From Rhizomys pruinosus (lineage: Eukaryota > Chordata > Mammalia > Rodentia > Spalacidae): 64,000 bases of DNA. The notes below the pieces were generated by a model. It had not been told where the DNA came from. It worked only from the letters and a program-made list of their open reading frames with translations, and searched no databases. Positions 46,428-56,050 of this stretch are shown here, piece by piece (the stretch's first letter is position 1; each line of letters opens with the position of its first letter). The stretch lies in contig VZQC01007129.1 of the NCBI GenBank assembly GCA_009823505.1, positions 763,132 to 827,131 of the forward strand, written 5' to 3'. A program made the translations under genes and the position numbers.

Positions 46428-46913
46428 TTTTCCCAAGAACTCCAGCAACTGAACACACAGCTTGTAACCACTGTGGAAGCTACTGACCAATCCATTCATT
46501 TCCTACAGCAGCAGCTTTCCTCTTTAGCTGAGGTCACTCTTCAGAATAGATGGGCTTTGGATTTGCTTACAGCTGAGAAGGGAGGAACCTGCCTTTTTCT
46601 AAGTGAAAAGTGTTGCTATTATATCAACAAATCAGGAAAGGTAGAACAAAATATCCACCATCTGCAGAAAGTAGTGCATAACCTGTCACAGAGGACCCCC
46701 AATGGAGAGGGCCCCTTTAATTGGGGTCCCTGGGCAGTGATCCTTCCTTGGCTAATGCCTTTACTAGGCCCATTGACAGTACTAGTAATTTTGTGCACTG
46801 TGGCTCCATGCCTTTTACAATATTTCCAAAACCAAACCCAATGCCTCACCCATACAAAATTTAACCAGCTTCTTCTCTCATTGCAGAAGGAAAAACTGCC
46901 TACCAGCACCTGA
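46428..46913 (+). pseudogene. Type-D-like env transmembrane subunit fragment
   Basis: The homologous frame opens at about 46,428; the usual ATG is absent. In order it shows a heptad-repeat helix ('LQQLNTQLVTTVEATDQ'), an immunosuppressive-type block starting 'LQNRWALDLL', an intact C-x6-C-C motif (C-LFLSEK-CC), a membrane span ('LPWLMPLLGPLTVLVILC') and a cytoplasmic tail ending at 46,913. Surface subunit, cleavage site and fusion peptide are missing. Type-D betaretroviruses carry this gammaretrovirus-style TM, matching the adjacent gag. The 3' LTR follows after 170 bp. Confidence 0.85.
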
Positions 46914-47070
46914 CCACTGCTGACCCGGACTGGGCACGGGAGATCCAAAGTGACTAAGATGGAGAATCACCTTCTGACTTTCCACCCTAAATCCCCCACC
47001 CCCACAAGGCATCCATATTTAGCTCTGAAGCAGTTACAGAAGATAGATCTTTGCCCCTTTTCCTATAAAA

Positions 47071-47086
47071 ACCAAAAAGGCTGGAA
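47071..47086 (+). other. Polypurine-like tract before the 3' LTR
   Basis: accaaaaaggctggaa abuts the LTR start. It is imperfect but positioned as a plus-strand primer site. Confidence 0.5.
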
Positions 47087-47404
47087 TGTCAGGGTGTGAA
47101 TTCTGCAAAGACCCAGAGTCCATTTGAAATGCAGGGGCATTCAAGCCCTTTGCTGAGAAACCTCCTCTACCAGCCTTCCTTTGGTTATCACAGAATACTC
47201 AGGAATCTTCAGCCCATTTGAAAAGCTGGAGACTTCTGCACAATCCCCTACCTGAGTTCTTGCCTACTCCCTGGACAGATGACATTCAGTGCTAGCTCTA
47301 TTTTCTTTTGAGCTTAACCTTGGCTACCCTGAAGTAAACTTTATCCGAGACCTAAAACCTTATGGTCTCTTTATTTGTCTGGGGGAGCACACCATAACCT
47401 AACA
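47087..47404 (+). mobile_element. 3' LTR of the type-D-like relic (LTR family 1)
   Basis: 318 bp from 'tgtcagggtgtgaa' to 'cataacctaaca'. It matches three more LTRs in the window (48,111-48,643, 49,002-49,354 minus, 51,078-51,435). It sits against a partial class II LTR on its right. Confidence 0.85.
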
Positions 47405-47733
47405 CTTACGAACACATGTTTTGGGTCTGGGTTTGATGGCCTTCAATCCCAGCACTTGGGAGGCAGAGGCAGGCAGATTATGTGAGTCCAAGGCCAGCCT
47501 GGTCTACATAGTGAGTTCCAGGCCAGCCTAAGCTATAGGGAGTCCCTATCTCAATAGAGAGAGAGAAAGAGAGAGAGAGTGTGTGTGTTTTGCCACAGAG
47601 GTTTGCTTTCTGGGTACACTGCTTGCAGTGATCAAATAGTTCTTTTGTCTTTTCATTGAACATTAACTCTGGAAGTATGCCACAAGCCACCACATCTCAA
47701 GATGTATTAACTCTTCATGGAGTGGGTTGCTAC
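47405..47733 (-). mobile_element. Class II ERV 3' LTR, partial, with B1
   Basis: On the minus strand the LTR starts 'tgtagcaacccactcc' at 47,733, directly after the polypurine tract aaaaagggggaaa (47,734-47,746). It is cut by a B1 (47,427-47,570) and ends at the neighbouring type-D LTR. Confidence 0.7.
47427..47570 (+). repeat. B1 SINE followed by (GA)n
   Basis: Plus-strand B1 ('aatcccagcacttgggaggc') with the tail replaced by GA/GT repeats up to 47,590. Confidence 0.9.
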
Positions 47734-48110
47734 ATTTCCCCCTTTTTGTTTAAAAGATCAATTATGATATAAAGCAGAGAATATAGCTTTGTCTTTTAAT
47801 CATTTGTTATTTTGAGGTCTGTTTCTAGACTAAGCAAAAGAAACAAAGAATGCAAAATAATTTAATTACAAGTAACCCCAGGAGAAATCTCCAGATCATT
47901 TTAATTGATTTGAAGGGTTTAAGGACTGTAATCCATCTGTAATGCCTTGTAATAATTCCCCTGCAATAGTTCCTAATTGATCCTTAAATGTACCAGAAAT
48001 ATATTCTTGTAATTTCATTATTTAACAAATGTTTTCTAAACATTATCCCACAGAAAATGTGTTTGATTATAAGGTATAGGAGGTAACACAATATCCTCTT
48101 ATATTGCAAT

Positions 48111-48643
48111 TGTCAGGATGTGAATTCCAGAAGTACATTGAAATGCAGAAGTACCTAAGACTGGTGGACCCAGGATCCTGCTCTAACAGGCCAGTCTTTG
48201 GTTATGGAAAAAACGGGGCCATCCCAGCATACTCAGGAATCTGCCGCCCTTTTGAAAAGCCAGAGACTTTTTCTTTTTTTGGGGGGGGGGCTTTTTTAGA
48301 CAGGGTCTTCCTGTAGCTCCCTCCAGCTGTCCTGGAACTCACTCTGTGGACCAGGCTGGCCTTGAACTCACAGAGATTCACTCTGCCTCCCAAGTGCTAG
48401 GATTAAAGGCGTGCACCACCACGTCTGGCTTGAAAAGCCAGAGACTTCTGCAAGGTGCACTGCCCACCCCACTCTCACAAAATCCTATTCCCACCTTCTC
48501 CCTTAAATTCCCAGGCCAAATGCCATTCAGGGCTGGCTCTGTCTTCCCTTGGGCCCAGCCGCACTTATCCCAAAACAAACTTTGTTCTAGAGAGTCTAAA
48601 CTTCATGGTCTTTTATTTGGGGGAAGTGTACCATAACCTAACA
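48111..48643 (+). mobile_element. Solo LTR, family 1, containing a B1
   Basis: 'tgtcaggatgtgaattcc' to 'cataacctaaca'. It inserted into the minus-strand env; flanks gcaat and gtaat are a near 5-bp duplication. A B1 splits it. Confidence 0.85.
48270..48429 (-). mobile_element. B1 SINE inside the solo LTR
   Basis: Full-length B1 flanked by the perfect 18-bp duplication ttgaaaagccagagactt (48,252-48,269 and 48,430-48,447). Confidence 0.97.
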
Positions 48644-48651
48644 GTAATCAT

Positions 48652-48802
48652 CTTTCTTTTTTTTTGAGACAGGATCTCCCTTTAGTCCGAACTGGCCTGG
48701 AGCTTGCTCTGTAGACCAGGCTGGCCTTGAACTCACAGAGATCCACTTGCCTCTGCCTCCTGAGTGCTAGGATTAAAGACATGCACCCATCACACCTGGC
48801 TA
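48652..48802 (-). mobile_element. B1 SINE
   Basis: Full-length minus-strand B1 with the duplication taatcat (48,645-48,651 and 48,803-48,809). Confidence 0.93.
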
Positions 48803-48909
48803 TAATCATATCTTAAATTGTTTTTGTAAACTATTTGATCCCCTAGCATTATTACTGTTTGTTGTAGATCAGGAATTTCACAAAAAATACCCCTCCAAAT
48901 CCAAAAAAA

Positions 48910-49435
48910 CTGGGCATGGTGGTGCATGCTTTTAATCCTAGCACTCAGGAGGCAGAGGCAGGCAGATTACTGTGAGTTCAAGGCCAGCCTGGTCTACATA
49001 GTGTAAGGTTATGGCGCGCTCCCCCCGGAATGAAAGGACACGAGGTTTAAGTTCTTCGGAGCAAAGTTTAATTCAGGGTAGATGGGGCTAGGCTCAGGGG
49101 AGAGAGAGAGCCAAGCACAGAATGGCATCTGGCTTGAGAATTTAAGAGATAAGGTGGGAGTGGGATTCAGTGAGAGTGGGGTGGGTCAGAATCTGGAATC
49201 TGGCTTCCAGATGGGTGAGGCAGAAGATTCCTGAGTAATCGGTGGTGGCCTGCTTTAGCATAGCCAAAGGCTATGCCTGGTAGAGCAGGTTCTTGGACCT
49301 CCGGTCTTAGGTGTCTCTGCATTCCAATGGGCTTCTGGATCTCACAACCTGACACATAGAGAGCTCTAGACCTGCTGGGACTAAAAGGAGACTCTGTCTC
49401 AAAAATACCAAAAAAAAAAAAGAAAAGAAAAAAAA
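48910..49435 (+). mobile_element. B1 SINE interrupted by a solo LTR
   Basis: B1 runs from 'tgggcatggtggtgcatgc' to 'ctggtctacatag' (49,001), then resumes after the LTR at 49,355 to 'aaggagactctgtctcaaaa' and an A-rich tail. Confidence 0.92.
49002..49354 (-). mobile_element. Solo LTR, family 1, inside a B1
   Basis: 353 bp, starting 'tgtaaggttatggcgcgc' and ending 'cacaacctgaca' on the plus strand. The 5-bp duplication catag is at 48,997-49,001 and 49,355-49,359. The AATTAAAC/TTTAATT poly(A) region is seen at 49,057-49,065. Confidence 0.93.
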
Positions 49436-49829
49436 AGAAAAGAAATTTCAGCATTAATTTCACTATCAGTCCACTTCTGAGAAGTCCATAGTTGTTTAGA
49501 GTTCTTATGCCAATTGAACACATTCTGTTGTTTGAATGGATGAATGTAAAATAACCCCAGCTCCTGCCGCTGTGGCAGTGATAGCAATAATTCCAATTAT
49601 AATAGCAATGATTAATCCACTTAGATCTTTTCACCAATATGTTGATCAATATGTGGTCATGGGAGTATCTTGCTGTTCTCAATTCAAATGTACTGATAAC
49701 CAAAGTCCTGTATGAGCCTTAAGTATATAAATCCTTTACTGTGAGAAATTAACTGAAATAGAATGATTAAGGCAAATACAAAGAGTACAAGTATAACATT
49801 CTACAATATAATTAGAAGAGTTCCATGTG

Positions 49830-50590
49830 GTAGAGTAAGACCCGAATCAAGCCTTACCCTTGAGAGACCCCTGAGTGAGAGACTTGGAGACAAGACTCGC
49901 TGCAAAAGGAAGAGGTTTATTCCTCCAGTGCACCGGGGTTTGCCTGAACAATGGGGAGAGGCGAACCCCGAGCAATCTCTGCATACAGGTTTTATACACT
50001 TAGAGCAGGGCAGGAATCTAACCCGGTCTCCTGCGTGACAGGCAGGGATACACAGCATGCTTGGGTCTGCAGGTGGCTTGGGGCCAGGGCCCTCAGGGTG
50101 GTTCTTTCTGGAATTATCCTGTTACCTGCTGACCTAGGGAGGAGTTGCTATTTGCTAACCTAGGGAGGGAAAAGTCTCCGACCCTGATAAGTTGGCTCCA
50201 GGGCCTTTTATTCAAGGTCTAGGGGAATCTTGGTGGGGTTTGGGTAACTTCTAGCCTTATTGGATAATAGCAGAGTTACAGCTCATGGTTAGGTCAGCCC
50301 ACCTGCCCCCACATGCCAAAGGTTATCTTTAGACACAGTCTTGGGACAGGAACAGAACCAGGTTTAAGGGAATTTTTCTTTATCGGTTCAGACTGGTTTC
50401 CCAAGCCTGGGATGTATCTGGTGGACTTCAGCCTGGAGGAAAGTGAATACCACCAGGCCTGTCTCTCAATGCCCAGATGCATCTGGTGGACTCTAGCTTG
50501 GGGGAAAGTGAATGCTTAACCTTTGTCCAGAGTAGAAGTCTGGAATCAACTCTTATCTCTTCAGTAGGGCCAATTATAAACAAAAAAGGG
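49830..50590 (-). mobile_element. Composite LTR in the class II env
   Basis: On the minus strand, 50,345-50,165 matches the U3/TATA part of the 54,395 LTR ('ctgacctaaccatgagctgtaac', 'ttatccaataaggctagaag'). From 50,160 it continues with different LTR text that has its own TATA (tataaaacctg, about 49,998), an AATAAA (49,913) and 'ggggtctctcaagggtaagg'. Upstream (50,400-50,520) two 45-bp copies of 'atctggtggact..agcttggaggaaagtgaat' lie 69 bp apart. Exact outer ends and target duplication were not resolved. Confidence 0.65.
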
Positions 50591-51077
50591 AGCCTTAAAC
50601 AAGTAGTAACTTAATGTGTTTCATTCTTCCTAAACTCTCATTCATGGTAGTATTTTTGAGTACCCCCCCATAGGTAGTCCATTTAAGGGTGTAGCTGTTT
50701 GCCACAAATGTGTTTGTTGAGATTTATATGGTAAATGGGGGTACAAAGGAGATATACCTCCATCATGCCAAACAATATCATCATGAGGAGTATAAGTAGT
50801 TATATGATTATATTCTGCATGCCATCTCAATTCTCTTCCCTGGGTGTTGGTATGAGCAGAACCCGTGGGGCTCCAATCTATGATGCTTCTAAGTAAACTC
50901 ATCCCTTTTCACTTCTGCATTTACTCCATTGTACCCATCTCCCTATCTTTGTGGTGACTGGGCATGAACAACAGGGCAAATCAGGGGAGGATCATCAGTG
51001 TCTGTACCAGATTTAAACCCTTTTGCTTGCAAAAGAAACATTTTATGAGTCACTTGATGCATTTTAACTATAGGAAG

Positions 51078-51435
51078 TGTCAGGGTGTGAGCTCCAGAAG
51101 CCCATCGGAATGCAGAGACACCTAAGACCAGAGGTCCAGAACCTGCTCTACCAGGCATGGCCTTTGGTTATGCTAAAGCAGGCCACCCCTGATTACTCAG
51201 GAATCTTCCACCTCCCCCCTCACCCTTCAGAAGCCAGATTCCAGACTCCGACCCACCCCCACTCCCATTGAATCCGGCCCCCACCTTCTCCCTTAAATTC
51301 CCAAGCCAGAAGCCATTCTGGGCTTGGCTCTCTCTCTCCCCTAAGCCTAGCCCCGGCTACACTGAATTAAACTTGCTCCAAAAAGCTTAGACCTTGTGGC
51401 TTTTCATTCTGGGGGGAGCGCGCCATAACCTTACA
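51078..51435 (+). mobile_element. Solo LTR, family 1
   Basis: 358 bp from 'tgtcagggtgtgagctcc' to 'cataaccttaca', flanked by the duplication ggaag (51,073-51,077 and 51,436-51,440). It inserted in the env surface region. Confidence 0.93.
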
Positions 51436-51501
51436 GGAAGCCAGGTTTATGCACTAGATTGGACACAGTGTGTCTTGTGTCCAATACAAATAAGTGGACC
51501 T

Positions 51502-51734
51502 GGGCTGGAGAGATTGGCCTAGCCATTAAGAGCACCGACTGCTCTTTCAGAGGACCCGGGTTCGATCCCCAGCACCCACATGGCGGCTGAGAATCATCTT
51601 TAACTCCAGTTCCAGGAGAATCTGATGCCCTCTTCTGACCTCCGCGGCATTGCATGACACGGGTGCACAAAACTACATGCAGACAGTACATTCATACACA
51701 TACAAGAATAAATAAAAAAAATAAATAAAAAAAA
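51502..51734 (+). mobile_element. B2-type SINE, full length
   Basis: Near-consensus B2 with intact B box, flanked by the 16-bp duplication acaaataagtggacct. Confidence 0.97.
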
Positions 51735-52429
51735 ACAAATAAGTGGACCTTCTACTCCTGTTGTCTAGTTTGTTATGACTTTCCCCTTTTCCTCAGGAAC
51801 TAAAGAACTCTGATCATCATATGGTCCTTGCATTCACTGAGAATCATTAATGTGCAAAGATATGGGATAAGATAACCAATGTGTAAACTTACTAATAGGT
51901 GGATTATGTATATAGGCCCAGTACACATACGAAGAATTTGAAGTAGCAGCATTTATACCCATAGATACCACAGCAAGCATAGCAAGGAAGAAATTAGTGG
52001 CTGTTTTAGGTTTATGTGCATCTTGTATAATTTTTTCTGCTTCTCCCATCATTCTTTTTAATTGGCCCCCAGTGACAGGTACTGCTTTCTTAATGGATGA
52101 TAGAGGAATTCATATTACTAGAGCAGAAGTTCAGTGGGTAGTTCAGGATCAAATCTCTTCCTTTTGCTCCTGTTTAGGTTTCACCAGTCTGGATGGAATC
52201 CAAGTGACAAAACCTTCATCTGTAACAATATAAGCATATCCTAGCCCTCAGTTTCTAAATAGGCCAGGCTTCCAGTTTCCATCATCATAATTATAATATA
52301 TAGGTTGTAATATTTCTGTAAATTTAGATATTGTCCAATGCCTGTCTTGAAGATTTATCTTGTTCATCTAAATTTTAAAAATTCAAAATAACTAAAGGTT
52401 GTGATATTATTATTATTATTATTATTTTT

Positions 52430-52563
52430 GGAGATAGTTTCCCTGTGGCCCCAGCTGGCCTGGAACTATCCCTGTAGACCAGTGATTTAGCCCTGTAGAC
52501 TCACAGAAATCTACCTGCGTCTGCCTCCCAAGTGCTCCGATTAAAGACCACCACACCTGGCTT
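52430..52563 (-). repeat. B1 SINE
   Basis: Minus-strand B1 with a small internal duplication ('cctgtagac' twice). Confidence 0.88.
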
Positions 52564-52902
52564 AAAGGTGATTCTTTTTTTTTATAACGATTTTTAAAAT
52601 TTTATTTATTTTTTATGTGCATGAATGTACTGTCTGCATGTAGGTTTGGGCACCTGTGTCGTGCAATGCCACAGAGGTCAGAAGAGATTGTCAGATTCCC
52701 TTAGAACTGGAGTTCTCAGCCACCATGTGGGTGCTGGGGATTGAACCTGGGTCCTCTGCAAGAGCAGTCGGTACTCTTAACCACTGGGCCATCTCTCCAG
52801 CCCTAAAGGTGATTCTTAGCTGCCATGTGGGTACTGGGAATGGAACCCGGGTCCTCTGCAAGAGCAGTCGGTGCTCTTAACTGCTGAGCCATCTCTCCGG
52901 CC
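52564..52902 (-). repeat. B2-type SINE nested in an older B2 piece
   Basis: A complete B2 (about 52,579-52,803) is flanked by aaaggtgattctt at 52,565 and 52,804. The right flank continues as the 5' half of another B2 ('gctgccatgtgggtactggg' to the head at 52,902). Confidence 0.9.
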
Positions 52903-53065
52903 CCCGTGATATAATTCTAAGAGTACTTTTATACTCATAATCCCCCTTTTGTTTAAAAATAATTTCCTTTAGGGTATGATGAGAATGTTCAACAATAGCC
53001 TGTCCTAGGATTGTCTGGGATCCCTGTAAGATAAGTGATATTCCAAAAAGTAAAAGATTTCTTTA

Positions 53066-53297
53066 GGGGCTGGAGAGATGGCCTAGCGGTTAAGAGTGCC
53101 AACCGCTCTTGCAGAGGACCAGGGTTCAATCCCCAGCACCCACATGGTGGCTGAGAACCATCTTTAACTCCATTTCCAGGGGAACCTGAGGCCCTCTTCT
53201 GACCTCCGCAGCATTGCATGGCATGGGTGCACAAACCTACATGCAGACAGTACACTCATACACATACAAAATAAATTTTAAAAAAAGAAAAAAAAAT
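53066..53297 (+). mobile_element. B2-type SINE, full length
   Basis: Near-consensus B2 with the 13-bp duplication aaagatttcttta (53,053-53,065 and 53,298-53,310). It inserted in the integrase relic. Confidence 0.97.
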
Positions 53298-53499
53298 AAA
53301 GATTTCTTTAATAATAGATGTATAACTTGGGCCATTATCAGTTTTGATAGTTTTAGGAATACCTATAACATTGAAGGCCTCATAAAGATGTATAACATAG
53401 TCAGCTTTTTCTCCTCCTAATGGAGTAGTCCATTGAAATCCTGAAAATATATCAATTGAAATGTGTACATAATCTTTTCCCCAAAACTAGGTATGTGAG

Positions 53500-53830
53500 T
53501 GTTAGGCAGGGACTGGGCTTGGAGATCTAACGATGGCGCTTACCACCCTTCTCTTCTGGCCAAAGGCCTGCCCTATCTCAGGCAGCTGATGCAACTTCCC
53601 TTCCTGATGTCAACGGCCACAAAGAGAACACAGCCTAAGACCATATATGGTTACATTCCAGCTTTATGAAGAACACTAAAGACCCACTTTGTCGCCTCCC
53701 ACTGCACCAGTTTTGCCCTTACAAGTACATGCTTTGTCTCACCACCAGCACCTCATCTTCCTCTCCCCAGAACTTATAAAAACCCTCAGCCCCAGCCTGA
53801 GGGTACGACTCCCCTCTCTGAGATCGATGG
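53500..53830 (+). mobile_element. LTR (5' part) ahead of the CDR2 retrocopy
   Basis: It starts 'tgttaggcagggac' and has a TATA box (cttataaaaaccc) at 53,773. Its first 140 bp recur at 25,934-26,071. The 3' end is not definable: the text passes into the CDR2 5' leader somewhere between 53,810 and 53,890. Confidence 0.6.
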
Positions 53831-54394
53831 GGGTCGGGGGTGGGGGGAGGGAGGTGGTGGAGTCTGCTGCAGCCCCCCAAAACCCAGGCAACATGCTGGC
53901 AGATAGTTGTGGAGGAGTTTGAGATGAAGGATGATGAGCCGCAGTACAACCACCAGTACCTGTAGCAAGATCTCCAGCTTGATGCTCAGCTTGGGAAGAT
54001 GCTACTGGATTGGAAAACAGAGTTGTAAGATTCTCTTCAGCAGATATGCACAACCAGTCAGGAGCAGTTACAGGAAATTGAGTAAAAGCAAGTGGACCTT
54101 TAAATTAATGAACAGCATGCAAAAGTTTATGAGCAATTAGATGTCACAGCAAAGGAACTGGAAGAAACCAATCAGAAACTAGTTTCTGACAGTAATGCCT
54201 TAGAACAGAAAATTCTAAGCTTCAAGGAAAATATCGAATGTCTACAAACCAACATTGATCTCCTCCAGAGCCAAGCGGAGGAGCTAAAATCATCCAACGG
54301 AGGAAGAAGATGGCAGAAGGCATGTGACCAAGAGAAACCAGCACCCAGCTTCTCCTGTCTGAAAGAGTTATATGACCTCCACCAACATTTGTAC
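53831..54394 (+). pseudogene. CDR2: CDR2 processed pseudogene, 5' part
   Basis: CDR2 (cerebellar degeneration-related protein 2) is a cytoplasmic coiled-coil protein of about 454 residues. The retrocopy's start is at 53,893 (M-L-A-D-S), followed by a frameshift at codon 6-7, then 'EEFEMKDDEPQYNHQYL', stop, 'QDLQLDAQLGKMLLDW', 'NEQHAKVYEQLDVTAKELEE' and 'CDQEKPAPSFSCLKELYDL' in sequence order, with several stops. About 165 codons run without intron-like gaps, which points to a retroposed cDNA. It stops at 54,394, where a provirus begins, and resumes at 63,773. Identification is from memory of the CDR2 family, against the less similar paralogue CDR2L. Confidence 0.85.
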
Positions 54395-54832
54395 TGTAAG
54401 AGAGGCCCACACTGACTCCATTTTGAGTATAACCACCATTTTAAACAGTTACTGGAACCTGCCCAATTCGGGGAAAACGTCAATTGCTCAAGGTTTATTG
54501 GTAAGTGACTTTTTCAGGGACAAGGTCAGTTGCTCAAGGCCTCAATAATAGCTAATAAAATTTAAACTTGTTAAAGATAACTGCTGGTATGTGGGGGCAG
54601 GTGGGCTGACCTAATCATGAGCTGTAACCCTGCTATTATCCAATAAGGCTAGAAGTTACCCAAACCCAACTAAAATTCTCCTAGACCCTGTATAAAAGGG
54701 CTGTGAGCCAAGTTATCAGGGTCGGAGTCTTTTCCCTCTCACCCCAGCATGCTGGTTTACTTTTTCCCCCCAAAATAAAGTCTTGGTTTTCCATCCTTCG
54801 GTGTGTCTGGTGTGGATTCTCGGACCCTAACA
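54395..54832 (+). mobile_element. 5' LTR of the provirus splitting CDR2 (LTR family 2)
   Basis: 438 bp from 'tgtaagagaggcccacac' to 'ggaccctaaca'. It has a TATA box (tgtataaaag, 54,690) and AATAAA (54,774). It is matched by 63,271-63,772. The left flank gtac (54,391-54,394) pairs with gtat (63,773-63,776). A TGG (54,836) three bases after the LTR is where a tRNA primer site would begin. Confidence 0.93.
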
Positions 54833-55917
54833 TCTTGGAGATCCTGCCAATATCCCCCAAAGACCACCGGAGGGACATGTCTTTCAGCTGGCCATGTCTT
54901 TTGGGTAAGAGTGAACTCAATTCTTTTTTTTCTTTTTAGTTTCACCTTGGTTTTGGTTATTTTGGTTATATTTAGTTAAACTGGGGGGCTCAGTTAGGAG
55001 AACTGGACATAGTACTGCTCCTTGAGTGTGCAGATGGGGGGATGCCCCAGCTCTCTCCTGGAAGAGTGTGAGCAAGGGGTTCACCTCAGCAATTTGGAAT
55101 TCTGGCGAGGAGGTCTGAATTTTTGGTTTCGAGGCCAACAGGGTTGGCTCCATGCATGCAGTGTTTCTTCTCTTAGTGTTGGCATAGTCTTTGTTGTTGG
55201 GCCCTTATTCTGTTGTCTGTTGCCTTCACCTTGGTTCTCTGAGATTGCTTTCATACTCATTCTCTGGGATCTCAGGATGGGAAATTCTAAATCTACCCAG
55301 ATTTAAAGTAGGTACCTTTCCAGGACAGCTGGGCTACAGGGAGATCCTGTCTGGGGTGGAAGGAGGTACCTATGTCTTGTGTTTATGGTAACTGTGTGCT
55401 AAGATTCATGTAGCTCATTATGCATCAAAATTTTGTGTGTGTTTGTAATTCAGTTACTGTATTTGTCTCATGCAGGTTCTGTCAAACAAGGTGGCCATTT
55501 CAAGCTTCCGTCCTTCATGTACACAGAATCATTCATTTTGGCATGCCAAACTAGATATGCACGTGCAAACTTTAAAAATTGATATTTAAAAATGCATTTA
55601 AAGGCCTAAAAATTTGGATACTGTAGACATCTGTAAATTTAAACACTTCACAACAGGTGGTAATTGTTTATAGGAGTCAGCCTCAGAGTTGACTATTTAA
55701 GGATCCTATTTTCTAAGATGACATTTTGGTTTGTACTTTCAAAAGGATTGTGTGAGGTAACTTGCTTACTTTGGAATTATCTACTTTTTTTGAGACCTCT
55801 GTGGGCCAGATTCTCTGGGTGGATGTATCCCTGATTTAACAACTAACTCACCTTCAGGGCTGGGAATGAATTCTTGGATTGGCTTTTGTTCTGGGTGTGG
55901 CAGTTTCATTGCCCCTG

Positions 55918-56050
55918 GGACCTGGTGTGGTGGCAAACACCTTTAATCCCAGTCCTTGGGAGGCAGAGGTGGGCAGCTCTTTGTGAGCCCCATCTGGCTG
56001 CTTTGGTGAGTTTCCATCCAGCTGCTACAAGGAGACTCTATCTTCAAGGA
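55918..56050 (+). repeat. B1 SINE, divergent
   Basis: 'cctggtgtggtggcaaacac' B1 head, then a diverged body without a clear A tail. Confidence 0.8.

Larger units (their letters stand above)
47734..52062 (-). pseudogene. Class II (HERV-K/MMTV-like) env, broken by insertions
   Basis: Read on the minus strand: leader/start region at 52,052-51,834 (hydrophobic 'NFFLAMLAVVSMGINAA', then 'SYVYWAYIHNPP' opening the surface subunit); surface pieces at 51,072-50,640 and about 49,825-49,660 ('LKAHTGLWLSVHL'); fusion peptide at about 49,600-49,520 ('AIIIGIIAITATAAGAGV'); TM helix at 48,905-48,810 ('IPDLQQTVIMLGDQIV'); C-terminal part at 48,110-47,750, including a hydrophobic anchor, then the polypurine tract. 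Stops and shifts occur throughout. Interruptions: LTRs at 51,078, 49,830 and 49,002 and 48,111, a B2 at 51,502, and B1s at 48,910 and 48,652. Confidence 0.8.
52140..53499 (-). pseudogene. Class II ERV integrase remnant, broken by SINEs
   Basis: On the minus strand the core domain starts near 53,490 ('[18 protein letters not shown]' with shifts). It retains the second catalytic Asp ('[10 protein letters not shown]', 53,325) and the Glu region ('GQAIVEHSHHTLKEII', 52,990-52,950), and ends with the C-terminal 'GFVTWIPSRLVKP' at about 52,200. Three SINEs interrupt it: B2 at 53,066, B2 pair at 52,566-52,902, B1 at 52,430. The 5' part of pol is gone: an LTR abuts at 53,500. It is directly upstream of env, as in betaretroviral genomes. 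Confidence 0.8.

Noticed and set aside
46428..46913. Domesticated (syncytin-like) env gene
   Set aside because: The TM features are intact, but the surface subunit, signal peptide, cleavage site and fusion peptide are missing and the start is lost.
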